The position numbers were made by a program, and so were the translations under genes. Below are positions 45,910 through 57,661 of a DNA stretch of 64,000 bases, piece after piece. How positions within the stretch are numbered: position 1 is the first letter of the stretch; every line of letters starts with the position of its first letter. This DNA comes from Leguminivora glycinivorella (lineage: Eukaryota > Arthropoda > Insecta > Lepidoptera > Tortricidae), in contig NC_062980.1 of assembly GCF_023078275.1 (NCBI RefSeq), positions 11,550,783 through 11,614,782 of the forward strand, written 5' to 3'. The notes below the pieces were generated by a model that saw only the letters and a program-made list of their open reading frames with translations, made no database searches and was not told the DNA's origin.

Positions 45910-48093
45910 TTACAGCGGCTGTATCGGACGTAACTCTATTTCTTCAAACTGGCTGCTGTTGTTCGTCGGGTTTGTTTTGTGGCGCTTGGGTTTCGGTGGA
46001 GCCGACCTGGCGGGGGCGGCGGGCAGCGGAGCAGACTGCGGACTGGTTGTGCAGGAACGGATGTGTACCAGGACCTGTGGACCATAACAAACTGTTAGTA
46101 TCATTAAACTAAAGACTGCTAATGACGAACCGAGACTGATTGCTACTGAGTTATTTTGTATCTGTTTCCAAATTGTATTGTCTAATTGTTTTTGGAGTAA
46201 ATTTTCGTTACTAGTGAGATGTTTAAATATGTCTCTGGAGCTGTCAAGAACTTCCTCATCTCTGGTTAAATTTTCTATTTGATTGGTTGTTTCGTTTGTA
46301 TTCAATGAAAAGTTGGCTTGTCTTGAGAACGTTGCTAACACCGATATTGAGTTAGCTCTTCTTGCTGCTAGAATGTTTCTTCTTGTTTTGATAATACAGT
46401 TTTCTGCAATATGGATGACAGTTGTGTTCTGGATCATAATTTCTTCTCTTTCTCCATCGCAAATGATTGACGCTTTTACTGACTCTGCTGTCATGATTAG
46501 CCAAGTGTTTGGCATATATAATTGTTTCCATACAGTTGTTGTTAGGTTCAGTTCTCTCGTGTTACAGTTGACCATCTCAGTTCCCTTAAATAATAGATCA
46601 ATAATGCAATTCTTATTCTCCTGCATATTTTTTACTGATGTCGGGTAACAAATGTATTCGGTATTCTTTCTGAGGCATGCTTTAAATTCTTCTGTCTCTA
46701 GTTCGAAGTAATTTTCATTATTGTAATCGATCGCAATTATGTTGTGATATACTTCTAAACTGTATACTTTTCCTTTTTTATCTTGCTTTGGTACTGGTGT
46801 CACGTGAATCAAAGTGTATTTAGTTATATCTTGTAATGCGAAATACCCATATACTTTTATGTATGTTGAGTTTTCTGTGACCTTCGTATCTATTAGTTGA
46901 TTTTGCACTATTCTTAGCTTCGTTGGTAGCTTGCTATTGGCGTTTGTCAGAATTTGGTTAACTTCTTTAAGTTGTAGTACATCATAGATCGTTCCTTGAT
47001 GTAAATATGCTTCTTGAAGTCTGGCGTAGTGTTCTATAACCTCATCTATGTAGTGTGCTGCGAGTTGATACATGTGAAGAATGTTGATGTTTACGCGATT
47101 GATATCTATTCTTTTGTACCATTTGTTCACATTATTCATATATTGTATTGCTTGATTTAACTTGGTCTGAAATGTTTCTAGCTTCTTTACTATTCTTTCT
47201 TCTGTTTGGTTGACTGTTGCGATGGTTGATATCATGAATTTGGTTTGATGATTGGCGGCCTCTATCAGCTTGTTTTGGTTCCCTTGTAACGTATCTATGT
47301 CTTTGTAGACCTCGTCATTTACCCCGAATATTGACGTCAACATTTGGCCGAATAATCCTCTTTTTTTTCTGATTTGTCCAATATTCAAGATCAGATTAGT
47401 GATTTCCTCTAGTCTTTCTTGCCCTTCATACAACTGGTGATATAATTGGGCACAGTGAATTTCCGTATTAGTTTTTGTTACTGCGTCACAGTAATGTTTG
47501 AATTGTGCGGTGATTCCTCGAATATCTTCAACATCTCTCCCTATTTTACTTTTTTCGTAATTGGTTTGAATCCGGAATATTCCTCTGTCGATTGTCGCTG
47601 ACCCTACGTGTTCCACGTAAATTCCTTCGTTGATGTTTTTTATTGTGTAAGTTGCTGTTGTCATATTTATAAAACAGGTAAACAGGGTTATGAACAATGT
47701 CCAAGGGTATTTTCTACCTGTGCGTTTGTTGCTTTGTCTTCGTGATTCTTTTGTAACGGTTCTGTTTGATTGATCTGATGTAGCATTGACTGGTGTTAGT
47801 TGTGCTACATCGCTGTTGACGACGACCTGTTGAGTCTCTGTTATATCTTCCTTGTTGTTGGGTAGTGGAATTACTTTATGGATTGCCCTTTTTAAACAAT
47901 TTCCAGGTGCTTTTTGTAATGTTAACACTCTTGTTTTCCCGTCAGCTCCTGGGTGTGTTTCTATCACTTTTGCTAATGGCCATTGACTCGGTGTAACGTT
48001 TTCGTCTTTTATTAGAACCACGGTTCCTTTGTTAATATTTCCTTGATCTAGTTGCCACTTATACCTCTGCTGTAGTTGATGTAAGTAGTCTCG
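45910..48093 (-). CDS. Integrase C-terminus and F-like envelope in one open frame (endogenous BEL/Pao-type retrovirus, 5'-truncated)
   Basis: The frame is open for 727 codons from a break at 48093 to a stop at 45910. Numbering from the first Met (48021), residues 1-54 (VLIKDENVTPSQWPLAKVIE and HKVIPLP) resemble the domain that ends BEL/Pao integrases (DUF5641). After a polar linker, 106-122 is a hydrophobic signal-like segment. A furin-type site RKKR at 218-221 is followed by GLFGQMLTSIFG, a fusion-peptide-like start. Heptad-rich sequence follows (about 235-300). A membrane segment lies at about 626-646, then a Pro/Lys-rich tail to 703. Many N-x-S/T sites occur. This is the plan of baculovirus F/insect retroviral envelopes (Baculo_F family), which fuse viral and cell membranes. 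No stop separates integrase and envelope; a splice acceptor may normally be used. The rest of pol, gag and the 5' LTR are missing. Confidence 0.85.
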   Translation of the reverse strand, partial: RDYLHQLQQRYKWQLDQGNINKGTVVLIKDENVTPSQWPLAKVIETHPGADGKTRVLTLQKAPGNCLKRAIHKVIPLPNNKEDITETQQVVVNSDVAQLTPVNATSDQSNRTVTKESRRQSNKRTGRKYPWTLFITLFTCFINMTTATYTIKNINEGIYVEHVGSATIDRGIFRIQTNYEKSKIGRDVEDIRGITAQFKHYCDAVTKTNTEIHCAQLYHQLYEGQERLEEITNLILNIGQIRKKRGLFGQMLTSIFGVNDEVYKDIDTLQGNQNKLIEAANHQTKFMISTIATVNQTEERIVKKLETFQTKLNQAIQYMNNVNKWYKRIDINRVNINILHMYQLAAHYIDEVIEHYARLQEAYLHQGTIYDVLQLKEVNQILTNANSKLPTKLRIVQNQLIDTKVTENSTYIKVYGYFALQDITKYTLIHVTPVPKQDKKGKVYSLEVYHNIIAIDYNNENYFELETEEFKACLRKNTEYICYPTSVKNMQENKNCIIDLLFKGTEMVNCNTRELNLTTTVWKQLYMPNTWLIMTAESVKASIICDGEREEIMIQNTTVIHIAENCIIKTRRNILAARRANSISVLATFSRQANFSLNTNETTNQIENLTRDEEVLDSSRDIFKHLTSNENLLQKQLDNTIWKQIQNNSVAISLGSSLAVFSLMILTVCYGPQVLVHIRSCTTSPQSAPLPAAPARSAPPKPKRHKTNPTNNSSQFEEIELRPIQPL

Positions 48094-48094
48094 G

Positions 48095-48137
48095 GGCCGT
48101 CCCTATCGCACTTACAAATAGTGCGATAGGGACGGCC
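48095..48137. repeat. Perfect 17-bp inverted repeat at the retroviral break
   Basis: 'ggccgtccctatcgcac' (48095-48111) and its exact complement (48121-48137) enclose nine bases. Retroviral coding similarity stops at its left edge. The following 'tatttatcgcgcgacca'-like sequence is a phrase I know from lepidopteran repeats, so another element may begin here. Confidence 0.65.
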
Positions 48138-50128
48138 TGATATTTTTATCATTTATCGCGCGACCATAATTGCCTGCCTGCTGTCTATAAGGCTGTCCTT
48201 TCGTCCTTCGTCCACATTAGAGATGGGCCGAGTATTCGGTATTCGGCATATTTAGTTAATCCTAGCATCTCCAGAGGTCCGACAGGTTTTCTAAAGTTAG
48301 TGTTACAAAATTGCAATTCATTGGTAAATCTAAAATAATTGATATACAAATGTATCCCTTATATTTATGTTTGCATAATTATACATATGGACCGTGGCTT
48401 AGTTCACATAATACGTGCAAATTTAATATGTCAGCAATTATGTATTGCAAATAGTTAATGCATATTCTCTCTGCCTAATCTTTTGCAATTATGTATTGCA
48501 AATAGTTAATACCTACATATTCTTTCTATATAATTTGAGGCTCAATCTTACTCTCTGTGGATCCAATACTGAGCATGTCGATATGCTCTTGGTGGGTTTT
48601 TAGAATATTGTCAATGCTGGCAATGTTCTCGTTAGGATTTTGTTATGAAAGAAACTGTTTCAATGTCCAGTGACCAAACAATACTCTTCCGTGTTACTAT
48701 TACAGCTTCGCGCACCAGCTAAAATTACCTCTAACGTCCTATTTACCTGCCTGAAAGAGATAATCTTCCCCATAAACCGAAATAACAACCATTCCCAACA
48801 AAAAAACCTTAAGCGAAATACTTGTTGGCTTTGCGAACGGGAAGCAGCAAGAAATAACAATTTGCCGACTTTTATTTTACAGAGAGGTTGAAGAGTCTTT
48901 TGTTGCTGCTTATTTATGCATAGTTTCAGATAAGTTTGCATGAAAATGTATACAGCGTGTGTTCGTCTTCACTAGTTCCATATTTATGGCACGCAAAATA
49001 AAATGTTGGCTGTCGTCGGTTGATAAAAATGCAAACCGTGCCTGCGGGCGCGGCTGCCGTACCGACGCGAGTATCTTCTACTTCCTTCCACGGACATATT
49101 GGTTTTGTATAGATCACTGTTCTACCGGCTCATTTGTCACGAAAAGCCTGAAGATTAACATATTCCCATAGTAGGCGTTGTCACCGGCACCTCCACACAG
49201 AACCACAACATAAAACATCACATAGTTATAGGTACTTGTGCAGCAAGAAGACTTGCACTTGTTTGGTGCAGATTTTCTTTCAATATAGTAATACATCAGA
49301 TTACAAGGACAATAGCTCTACTTGTCCGACTTCTTATATTAAGAGACGTTAAGTGTAATACATTAACCAAAGTGATCAGTGAGCCCTTTGTATTACTTAC
49401 TTGTTGGTGCATGCGAAGACTCAAAATGAGTCTTGACCTTCTAACACAAGAGCACACCACTTTGCTCGGTCCAGAGCGATATTAGTCCACTCCAGTATTC
49501 AATGACACCGACCCACTACATGATATTTATAGTAGATCGACCCAAGCAAGCTCTTTTGACTATCCGGTCCTCACCCGTCTTTTCGAGATGGTCAAGACAG
49601 CAGAGACGATTTCCCTTGATCTCACCTATTAGATGTTCAGTTACCACATATTCGGCTCAGCTCACTTCGGCATTATTTCGGATTCTCTAACTGCTATCGT
49701 CTCTTTTGACTCATCAATCGATTAATTTGTCTAACATGTCACGGACACGTCATGCACAATTAATCTTCGTTATCTAAAAACTGTGTGCGACATCTGTTCA
49801 GTTATATGTCCATACATATATCTACCCTATCACTGTTTCGCCTCGCGTTACTTATAATTTAAAGTTAAGAAAAGCCTCAGTCTTTGCACTCACACATAAT
49901 ATAATGTGTTGCTAAAGTTGAACTTTAACCGTAATGTAAAGATTTGTTGGGTCTATCTTCTTTCGATTCCACTTTTAAGTATTTTCGTGGGTAGTTACTT
50001 AGTTTTCTGACACCCACGTATGTATTTAAATGCAATACATATTTTACTATGAAGTGCTACGCCCTGGCTGAAATATACATTTACAATAATATAATCTGCA
50101 TGTAGGTACTTAATATAATATGTATATT
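48138..50128. other. Spacer with weak repeat relics
   Basis: 'gagtattcggtattcggc' at 48229 is a small dispersed phrase. 'gcaattatgtattgcaaata' occurs at 48433 and 48485. The plus ORF at 48670-48891 ends with CWLCEREAARNNN, which recalls the Cys-rich C-terminus of piggyBac-type transposases, but too little remains to call it. No host gene recognised. Confidence 0.35.
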
Positions 50129-50136
50129 ATATCTAC

Positions 50137-50270
50137 CAGTGGCGTGGCGTGAAAATTTTCATTGATAAAGCCGGAGGGGTTTCCGGGTCTGTTTTGTATA
50201 AACTTCTACAGATACTGGAGAATTTTAGGGAACCCGTAAGGAATCGAGTTGTATCGACGCCCCGCCACTG
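50137..50270. mobile_element. 134-bp hAT-type MITE
   Basis: The ends CAGTGGCGTGGCGT and (reversed) CAGTGGCGGGGCGT are inverted repeats. ATATCTAC flanks both sides (50129-50136, 50271-50278), an 8-bp hAT-type duplication. Confidence 0.8.
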
Positions 50271-50369
50271 ATATCTACCTACTTCCGCTTTCAGATACCT
50301 AATTATTTAGACACCTGACAATACACCACATAAATGTGCACAGATCCTATACCTAGTTTCGTCAATATG

Positions 50370-52205
50370 ACTTCTATAGATCTATATTATTGTATAATAG
50401 TGTTAGGAATCACTGCTATGCAATCAATTTGCGCTATTAAGGTTCCCGACAAGCCGCTATAGTTGTTGTGTTATACAGCTAAAAGGTGTTATTAGGAAGT
50501 GATGTAAACGTTTATATCACCATTTTATAGAGCCGCTATAGGCCTGGTCTATAACAGGATCAAATATGACTACTATAGAACAATATTATTATATAATGGT
50601 GTTAGAAATCACTGTTATGCAATCAATTTGCGCTATTAAGGTTCCCGACAAGCCGCTATAGTTGTTGCGTTATACAGCTAAAAGGTGTTATTAGGAAGTG
50701 ATGTAAACGTTTATATCACCATTTTATAGAGCCGCTATAGGCCTGGTCTATAACAGGATCAAATATGACTACTATAGAACAATATTATTATATAATGGTG
50801 TTAGAAATCACTGTTATGCAATCAATTTACGCTATTAAGGTTCCCGACAAGCCGCTATAGTTGTTGTGTTATACAGCTAAAAGGTGTTATTAGGAAGTGA
50901 TGTAAACGTTTATATCACCATTTTATAGAGCCGCTATAGGCCTGGTCTATAACAGGATCAAATAACCTACTAAAGAACAATATTATTGTATAATAGTGTT
51001 AGGAATCACTGTTATGCTATCAATTTGCGCTATTAAGGTTCCCAACAAGCCGCTTATAGTATTTTTAGTAGTCGTATTTTAACAGAAATTAAAACCTAAC
51101 TATACCACTATTTTGGGATATAGTTGCTTTGGAAAACACTGCTACAGTATTTAACACTGTAGTATTGATATGAATACCATTATAGAACTATTTTGCTGTA
51201 TAATGAAGTTTTCAGGATACGTTTATATAGCTTTGTAAAGCGTTAATAGTCGTTTTCTAATACCTTTTATATCTCATCGCCGTATACGTCACAATTACTC
51301 TTTTATATCACAGAACTGTGGAATAATGGTTTCGGTATCTCTTTTAAAACACAATAGCGTTATAGCTGAGTTTATTATATGTTTTATAAAAAAAAAACTG
51401 TTTAGAAGATCTTTCTATAGTAAAACATTGAAAACAAGTATTGTTTTCTATATAAAGAACTTATAAGTTAAACTGGATCATAGTTAAAGTCTCATGCAAC
51501 CCTAATTAAATCCACAATGGCGGGCTTATGGCAGTGAATGCGTATGATAAGTGACATAGTCGAACTATAAAAGCGTATGTTTTACTTCTTGGATCCATAG
51601 TAGAAACTATGGTGCCAATAATTTTATTGTATTAAATTATATTTATTTATTTTATTCAAAACAGGTATAAATCGAGGGCGCACTTAAAATACTCCATTAA
51701 ACTAATATTCTTTTAACGGTAAAATTTCCATCGCATACCTTTTTGCAGTAATGATGGAATTATACGAAATCCAAATTATTTTGATTGACACTAAACTTCA
51801 CAGGTTCACACGCCACTTTTCATAAAGTTCCTCGTTTAGAACAGTTTTTGTTAAATATTACACACATTAAATTATTTTAGAAATTTCATTCATTCGCATT
51901 AAAAGGGACGGCAACTGCTATTACAGAACAAAAAACCTGTATAATGGAATCTCAAATGCTACTATAGCATAAATTGATACTATAATAGCGTTACTGTGTC
52001 CTCTATGTCAACAAATTAGCACAATAGTCATCATCACATCGCCATTATAGACCTTAAACGTCACGGATGATACTGCTATAGCCCTATTATATCACTAAAT
52101 GGCTGCATAATTGCGCCAAATCGGCTCTACAGTACCAATATAGACTATTTATAGGACCATTTAATGTGATTTAATTTGGTGCTCGCGACCACTATAGGAC
52201 CAGAA
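50370..52205. repeat. CTATAG-rich block with a 199-bp tandem array
   Basis: The landmark 'caatcaatttgcgctattaa' recurs at about 50421, 50620 and 50819, with a variant at 51017: three to four units of 198-199 bp, nearly identical. From 51065 to 52205 the units dissolve into diverged sequence that keeps phrases such as 'ccgctatag', 'actatagaac', 'attatagac'. I see no ORF and no end signature. It abuts the foldback at 52220. Confidence 0.8.
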
Positions 52206-52219
52206 ATTGTTACTTGTAT

Positions 52220-53326
52220 GTGGGCAGTCATTCTGACGTCAGGATGACTGCCCAAACTGAGTATGTCGGGGTTGGACCCCCTAATTTGCAACAATGTATA
52301 TACTATGATTTACTACCTATTTGCTACCTACACATATATTTTTTTCAGATTTTTTAGGTAAAAAATAACGATTTTATGAGCAAAGTATTATTTTTAGAGA
52401 TTTCTTCCATAAAGTGGGCAGTCATTCTGACGTCAGGATGACTGCCCAAACTGAGTATGTCGAGGTTGGACCCCTAATTTGCAACAATGTACGTACTATG
52501 ATTTACTACCTATTTGCTACCTGCACATATATTTTTTTCGGATTTTTTAGGCAAAGAATAACGATTTTATAAGCAAAATAGTTTTTTTGTAGAAATATGT
52601 TTCATAGAGTGGGCAGTCGTTCATACTTCAAGTTGGGCCCCCTAATTTGCAACATTCTATGTCCTATGATTTACTACCTTTGCTACCTACATATAATATC
52701 TATATATTCTCATTTTATTTTTTTATAAATAAAATCTGAAAACATACATAATATTATGTAGGTAGGCAAATGGGGCCTTGGGGCCTATATTTATTTCATT
52801 TTATTCAATTTTTCATATTTAAAAAATCTGAAAACATACATATATTATGTAAGTAGGCAAATGGGTAATAGTAAATCATAGGACATAGAATGTTGCAAAT
52901 TAGGGGGTCCAACTTGAAGTATGAATTACTGCCCACTTTATGAAACACATTTCTACAAAAAAACTATTTTGCTTATAAAATCGTTAATCTTGGCCTCAAA
53001 AATCCGAAAAAAATATATGTGAAGGTAGCAAATAGGTAGTAAATCATAGTACATACATTGTTGCAAATTAGGGGGTCCAACCTCGACATACTCAGTTTGG
53101 GCAGTCATCCTGACGTCAGAATGACTGCCCACTTTATGGAAGAAATCTCTAAAAATAATACTTTGCTCATAAAATCGTTATTTTTTACCTAAAAAATCTG
53201 AAAAAAATATATGTGTAGGTAGCAAATAGGTAGTAAATCATAGTATATACATTGTTGCAAATTAGGGGGTCCAACCCCGACATACTCAGTTTGGGCAGTC
53301 ATCCTGACGTCAGAATGACTGCCCAC
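52220..53326. mobile_element. Foldback element whose arms are three tandem 195-bp subunits each
   Basis: Subunits beginning 'gtgggcagtc' start at 52220, 52414 and 52609; mirror-image subunits end 'ctgcccac' at 52936, 53132 and 53326. The order is symmetrical: outer matches outer ('tcggggttggaccccc'), middle matches middle ('tcgaggttgg'), inner matches inner ('ttcaagttgggcccc'). Four of the six subunits start with a near-perfect 32-bp palindrome centred on CTGACGTCAG. The centre (about 52700-52840) has a further short duplication. A decayed extra subunit follows at 53345-53450. No target duplication seen. Confidence 0.85.
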
Positions 53327-53459
53327 ATTATTTTTGGAAAATCTTTTTTTTAACTTAGGTAGCAAATATATCAATATAGGTAGTAAATAGTAGCAAATGC
53401 TGATGGTACTCCAACATCGACCTGCCACTTTGGTCAGTCATTCTGATGCACACAGTTTC

Positions 53460-54450
53460 GTCTATGTTATTTATTGAAATGCAAGGTGTGTAGGTATTGC
53501 TGATCTAAAAATGGCACTTGACACAGATATCAAAATAGCTTTCATTCAATTCAAAATAGCTTTCATGGTCACCGAGAAAGGACGCTTAATATAGTTACAA
53601 ATGTTTACAAGGCCAGCGGCAATTTAGCGACAGTTCCTCAAAGAGAACTTTATCCAATTTGTACTTGTGTTTTGGGACACAATTAGTTGTGTATTAGTTA
53701 CATTATGCCTATTATAAGGCTTCTCATTCGGTCACAGTCTCGATTGTCCAAACTCAATGGAATCATTGACCTGTCTCTTACGTTTTGGAGTTCCGCTTAC
53801 ATACACCTGTAGGTAGATACACATCAGCTGCGTGCCAGCGGCTCTCACCTGACCGTCAGGTAAACATTGTAACGTGATCCGCCACGTGCGAAACACGTGC
53901 CGTCTCACTCACACCGACCAAAAAAAGAAAGAACGATAGATTATAGTGGAGTGGTCGAGATATTTTCTAAACAAAAATTTAATGATTTTCACCCATTTTT
54001 ATTTTATTGAATTTCACAAGGAAGCGCAGTTGTGTTGAGCCGGTGGGCGTGTTCCAGACAGTATTGATTTTGTTCGCTCGTTCCTCTCTATCGGGCATCA
54101 GATCGGCGCGGGCGACAGGGAGGGAAGAGCGGCGGTCTGTTCGAGTGTAGAGTTTCAGCGTAAACTGGCGTGAATGCAAGAAGGTGGTAAGTGCGGGATG
54201 AATGAAAGCGTGCGATGCCGAGCGACGGCCGCTGTCGACGCATCCGCTTCCGGTAAATACGCTTACAACTCCGCACTTAGTTCAGTTTTAACACTTTCGA
54301 AACCGGGCTACGCTTACACATTTTCGCTACTCCCCCATGCACTTAGTTCAGTTTTCTTGGTAGCGAAAGTGTTAAATTAATAGCTCGATACTGTTGGATA
54401 TTTATCTCTAATAACGTCAAATTAAACGCTTTATTGATATTTATTGTATT
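53460..54450. other. Spacer with a GC-richer patch
   Basis: 54040-54260 is GC-richer with short ORFs on both strands, none recognisable. 'cacttagttcagtttt' is repeated at about 54273 and 54339, and 'acactttcg'/'cgaaagtgt' form a small inverted pair, so 54270-54376 may be a small repeat. Confidence 0.35.
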
Positions 54451-54711
54451 CTGGCATCCATGGCGCAGTCGGTAGTGACCCTGCCTGCTGCGCCGCGGTC
54501 CCGGGTTCGAATCCCGGTAATGGCATTTATTTATGTGATGAGCACAGATATTTGTTCCTGAGTCATGGATGTTTTCTATGTATATAAATACTTATATATT
54601 AAATATATCGTTGTCCGAGTACCCACAACACAAGCCTTCTTGAGCTTACCGTAGATCTCAGTCAATCTGTGTAAGAATATCCTATTTATTTATTTATTTA
54701 TTATTTGTACA
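54451..54711 (+). mobile_element. tRNA-derived SINE (family 2), plus-strand copy
   Basis: The tRNA-like head 'ggcatccatggcgcagtcgg' and box B 'cccgggttcgaatcccgg' lead into 'gatgagcacagatatttgtt' and 'cacaacacaagccttcttga', the same body as the minus copy at 15.5 kb. It ends in 'atttatttatttattt'. Confidence 0.8.
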
Positions 54712-55040
54712 ATTTTCTAGTATCGTTGCATACATTTTATCAAGAGATGATGTTTGAAGAAGTGATTCTGTTGCTAAGAAACAGAATTGTCAAAAAATAT
54801 CTTGAAGTATTTCATTGCGTTCAAACGTATTTACATATTGAATTTAAAATACCTTGAGCGTTTAGTTACCCCAAAAGCCTAAACAAATTCCAAAGTTTCT
54901 CAAATAAAATAACTGTGATAAAACATTTCCTTTTTACATGTACCCAATAAAGGGCTACGGATCCGTAAAGTTCGCGTTGCACGCGATCGGATAAGCGATG
55001 CGAGACCCTGATAGAGCAGACGGAATGGATGGAAGCTAGG
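54712..55040. other. Spacer, nothing recognised
   Basis: AT-rich DNA without supported features. Confidence 0.35.
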
Positions 55041-55042
55041 TA

Positions 55043-55178
55043 CAGTCAACCAATTGGAACCCTAGGCCACTCTACAACCATGTCAAAATGACAAGCAGTA
55101 AGAGACTTCTTACAATCTGATTTATAAAGTCACTATGACATAGTTCTACGGTGGCCTAGGGTTCCAATCGGTTGAATG
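55043..55178. mobile_element. Palindromic 'cagtcaaccaattggaaccc' MITE, copy 2
   Basis: It is the same family as 34847-34985, flanked by TA on both sides. The internal order ('catgtcaaaatgacaagcag') is inverted relative to copy 1, as expected of a palindromic element. Confidence 0.75.
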
Positions 55179-55180
55179 TA

Positions 55181-57529
55181 CCCGAAGGTATCTTGAACAC
55201 TTCTGATGGATCCTTCGATCTGTAGACGAGCGTATTAGTCGATGATTTTATATTACGAGTAAAATAAAGTAGTAAAAATAACATAGTCTGGCAATAATAA
55301 TAGAAATTAAAAATGGCAACATAGTAGTGTGTCTTTTAAATAATTATATATGTAAGTTTTAAATAATGTAAGGCCCACTTGCACCAACCACTTATCTCAG
55401 GGTTAGTGGGCTGTCATTTGTCAAATTTCATATAAAATGGAGGGTTAACCCTCCATTTTCGTTGGTGCCTGACACACGATGACACATTTTTCATTTCTAT
55501 TTTTTTGCCAAGATTTTGAGATGTTAAAAAACAAGATTCATTTAAAACAAGTTCAGCCCTTTTTAAACGGGATATAATGTAACCCACGGCAATTAGTGTA
55601 ACACGCAACTAACCACACTTAGAGAAACTTTCGTGAATTTTTCATGAAATTTAAGATTTTTTTGGAAAGTTTCCGCAACTTGCATATCACTAGATGAGTG
55701 AATCCGCGGCAAGTGTAACAAGAGTCACGATTTTATGGCATGTTCCATTAATTTACGATGCAAGTTTAAGTGATTATCTATCTTTAAATAAGTGTTACTT
55801 TCCCGCGATATGCTTTTATTTTCTGCTGCAGTTCAAATAAACACTCAATGAAGTCGTGACTCACGTTACTTTTACGTGGATTCACCCAGATGCTCATTGA
55901 GCTAGCAAAATATACCTAGCAAAAATCAACAAACGGGCACACAAAAACCATAAGGAATTAGCGAAGCCTAAAGCTATCTCGCAGATAAGAATACCCTAAT
56001 CGATAACGGGTAATAGTTCAATTCCATTTAACAAAAGAGTCGTTGAAGCGGAGCTAAAGCGGCGAATTGCTCTTAGGTACTTACCTGGAACTTGAGTACA
56101 AAGGTAATTATCTATATTTAATTTATTAAGACATTCTAAAGAAGAGTTCCGTAAGAATTAGTGGGTAAAGTCTGATTATTTAAAAACATAAGAGGTCTGA
56201 TATTTAGTAGTTTCTACACACTTTTTCTATATTCTACTGTAACGTTATTATATGAAAAAGCCTGTCTTGATGTCTATACATCTTAATTTTAAAACCTACT
56301 ACTTGTATCTACACATTTAAGAGGGCTTTCATGTGAAAAATAGTGAAATCGCAACCGACCGCTTAATCATACCGTGTGTGGTAATCATATTAAAGAGCTT
56401 TCCGAGTAGTTTACAAATATATAACATATTATAGGACTTTTTCTACTTGGTCTAACAAAATATGAAAAAATGTCCAGAAGTGGCAATAATTGTGACGGAG
56501 AAGGCTCGTTTTCAAAAAATTGCCAAAAATATATAATAGAAATTTATACTTAATCACTAAGGCATAAGAGCAATTTTAGTAAACGTTACAGATTAATTTT
56601 GTACAAAAATAACTCCGATGTGATGTAGATTTTCAAAGAAATTGTCACATAATTTTAGGTAATTTCTGAAAAAAATTGAATTCGTCTTAGCCTTGTTTAC
56701 TCTTTTTAAAAACCTTATAATAAAAATGTAGTCTGAGAAGTTTGTAAGTACAGGATATTCGTATTATAAATTTACCAGTTTCAGTATTCCAAATTGTCCA
56801 AATTTTACAAATAAGATCGACTAATCCAGCACTATACGCGGGTTTTCCTAAACGTGCATCAGAGAAAAATTCATAATTAATTTAATGAGTTACTTTTTAA
56901 AATCCAGTCTGATAAGTATCAAGATAATAAGATGCTCTAATTGAAATTTGAATTAAATATATCTATTAGATAACGGAAAGTGTAGTATTTCACCGACTAA
57001 AACTATCAATTTTACATTATTTTGACGTTTTTCTTGAAAGCAGCCTTAAAGTAACTTCAATAAAAAAATATATAGCTAAGACGCGAACAACTAGAAGTAC
57101 AATTTATTCGAATACTTAGATTTTTTTTCGTTAGAAGGATAAAAGAGAAAGTTTGTACTATGCATATTCTAAGCAGAAACTTTCTTCCCCTCCGCGTTTT
57201 ATGTAGTAGGCTACCAAAACTTGTAAACTTAAAAAAAAAGAGTTCTACGTGCAAGTATCGCAATTTTGTCCAAGCTTTCTCGATACGGAAAATTAAAGAT
57301 AAATTAGAAGATATAGTCAATTGATAATAATTACTCTTTCAAAAGCTACAATTAATTACGATGAAGGACCTACATGATTTAAAATTCATCTACACGGTGT
57401 AAGTAATATGATATGAGCAGGTAAACTGAAAGACTTTAACCACGCATTTTCGCAAAAAAAAAAAAAATGCTTTATGTTTAAGCGAAAATTCACCAAATAT
57501 TTGTTTTTTGTAATTTTTGGATGGATGTA
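55181..57529. other. Long AT-rich spacer
   Basis: At 55370-55480 'aaggcccacttgcaccaacc' and 'atggagggttaaccctccat' look like a damaged palindromic MITE. The rest shows no gene or repeat I can support; ORFs such as 57057-57320 (minus) are AT-driven. Confidence 0.35.
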
Positions 57530-57622
57530 CATATATACATATAATCACGCCTGTATCCCATAAAGGGGTAGGCAGAGCACATGAACTACTAAGTTTCAGT
57601 GCCACTCTTGGCAAAAAGGGGT
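57530..57622 (-). repeat. Dispersed 'ccaagagtggcactg' repeat, copy 2
   Basis: The reverse complement of 31595-31715: 'ataatcacgcctgtatccca', 'aaaggggtaggcagagcaca', 'cagtgccactcttggcaaaa'. Confidence 0.6.
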
Positions 57623-57661
57623 TGAAAGAAATCCAAATTGTGACATTGCATGTATTTTCAT

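Noticed and set aside
48670..48891. Possible piggyBac transposase C-terminus (CWLCERE...)
   Set aside because: Only one Cys-x2-Cys pair remains and no catalytic region is nearby; too little to call.
54471..54520. Functional tRNA gene candidates at 14.6, 15.7, 23.0, 54.5 and 59.2 kb
   Set aside because: All are attached to repeated SINE-like or inverted-repeat bodies and have defective arms, so they are tRNA-derived repeats.
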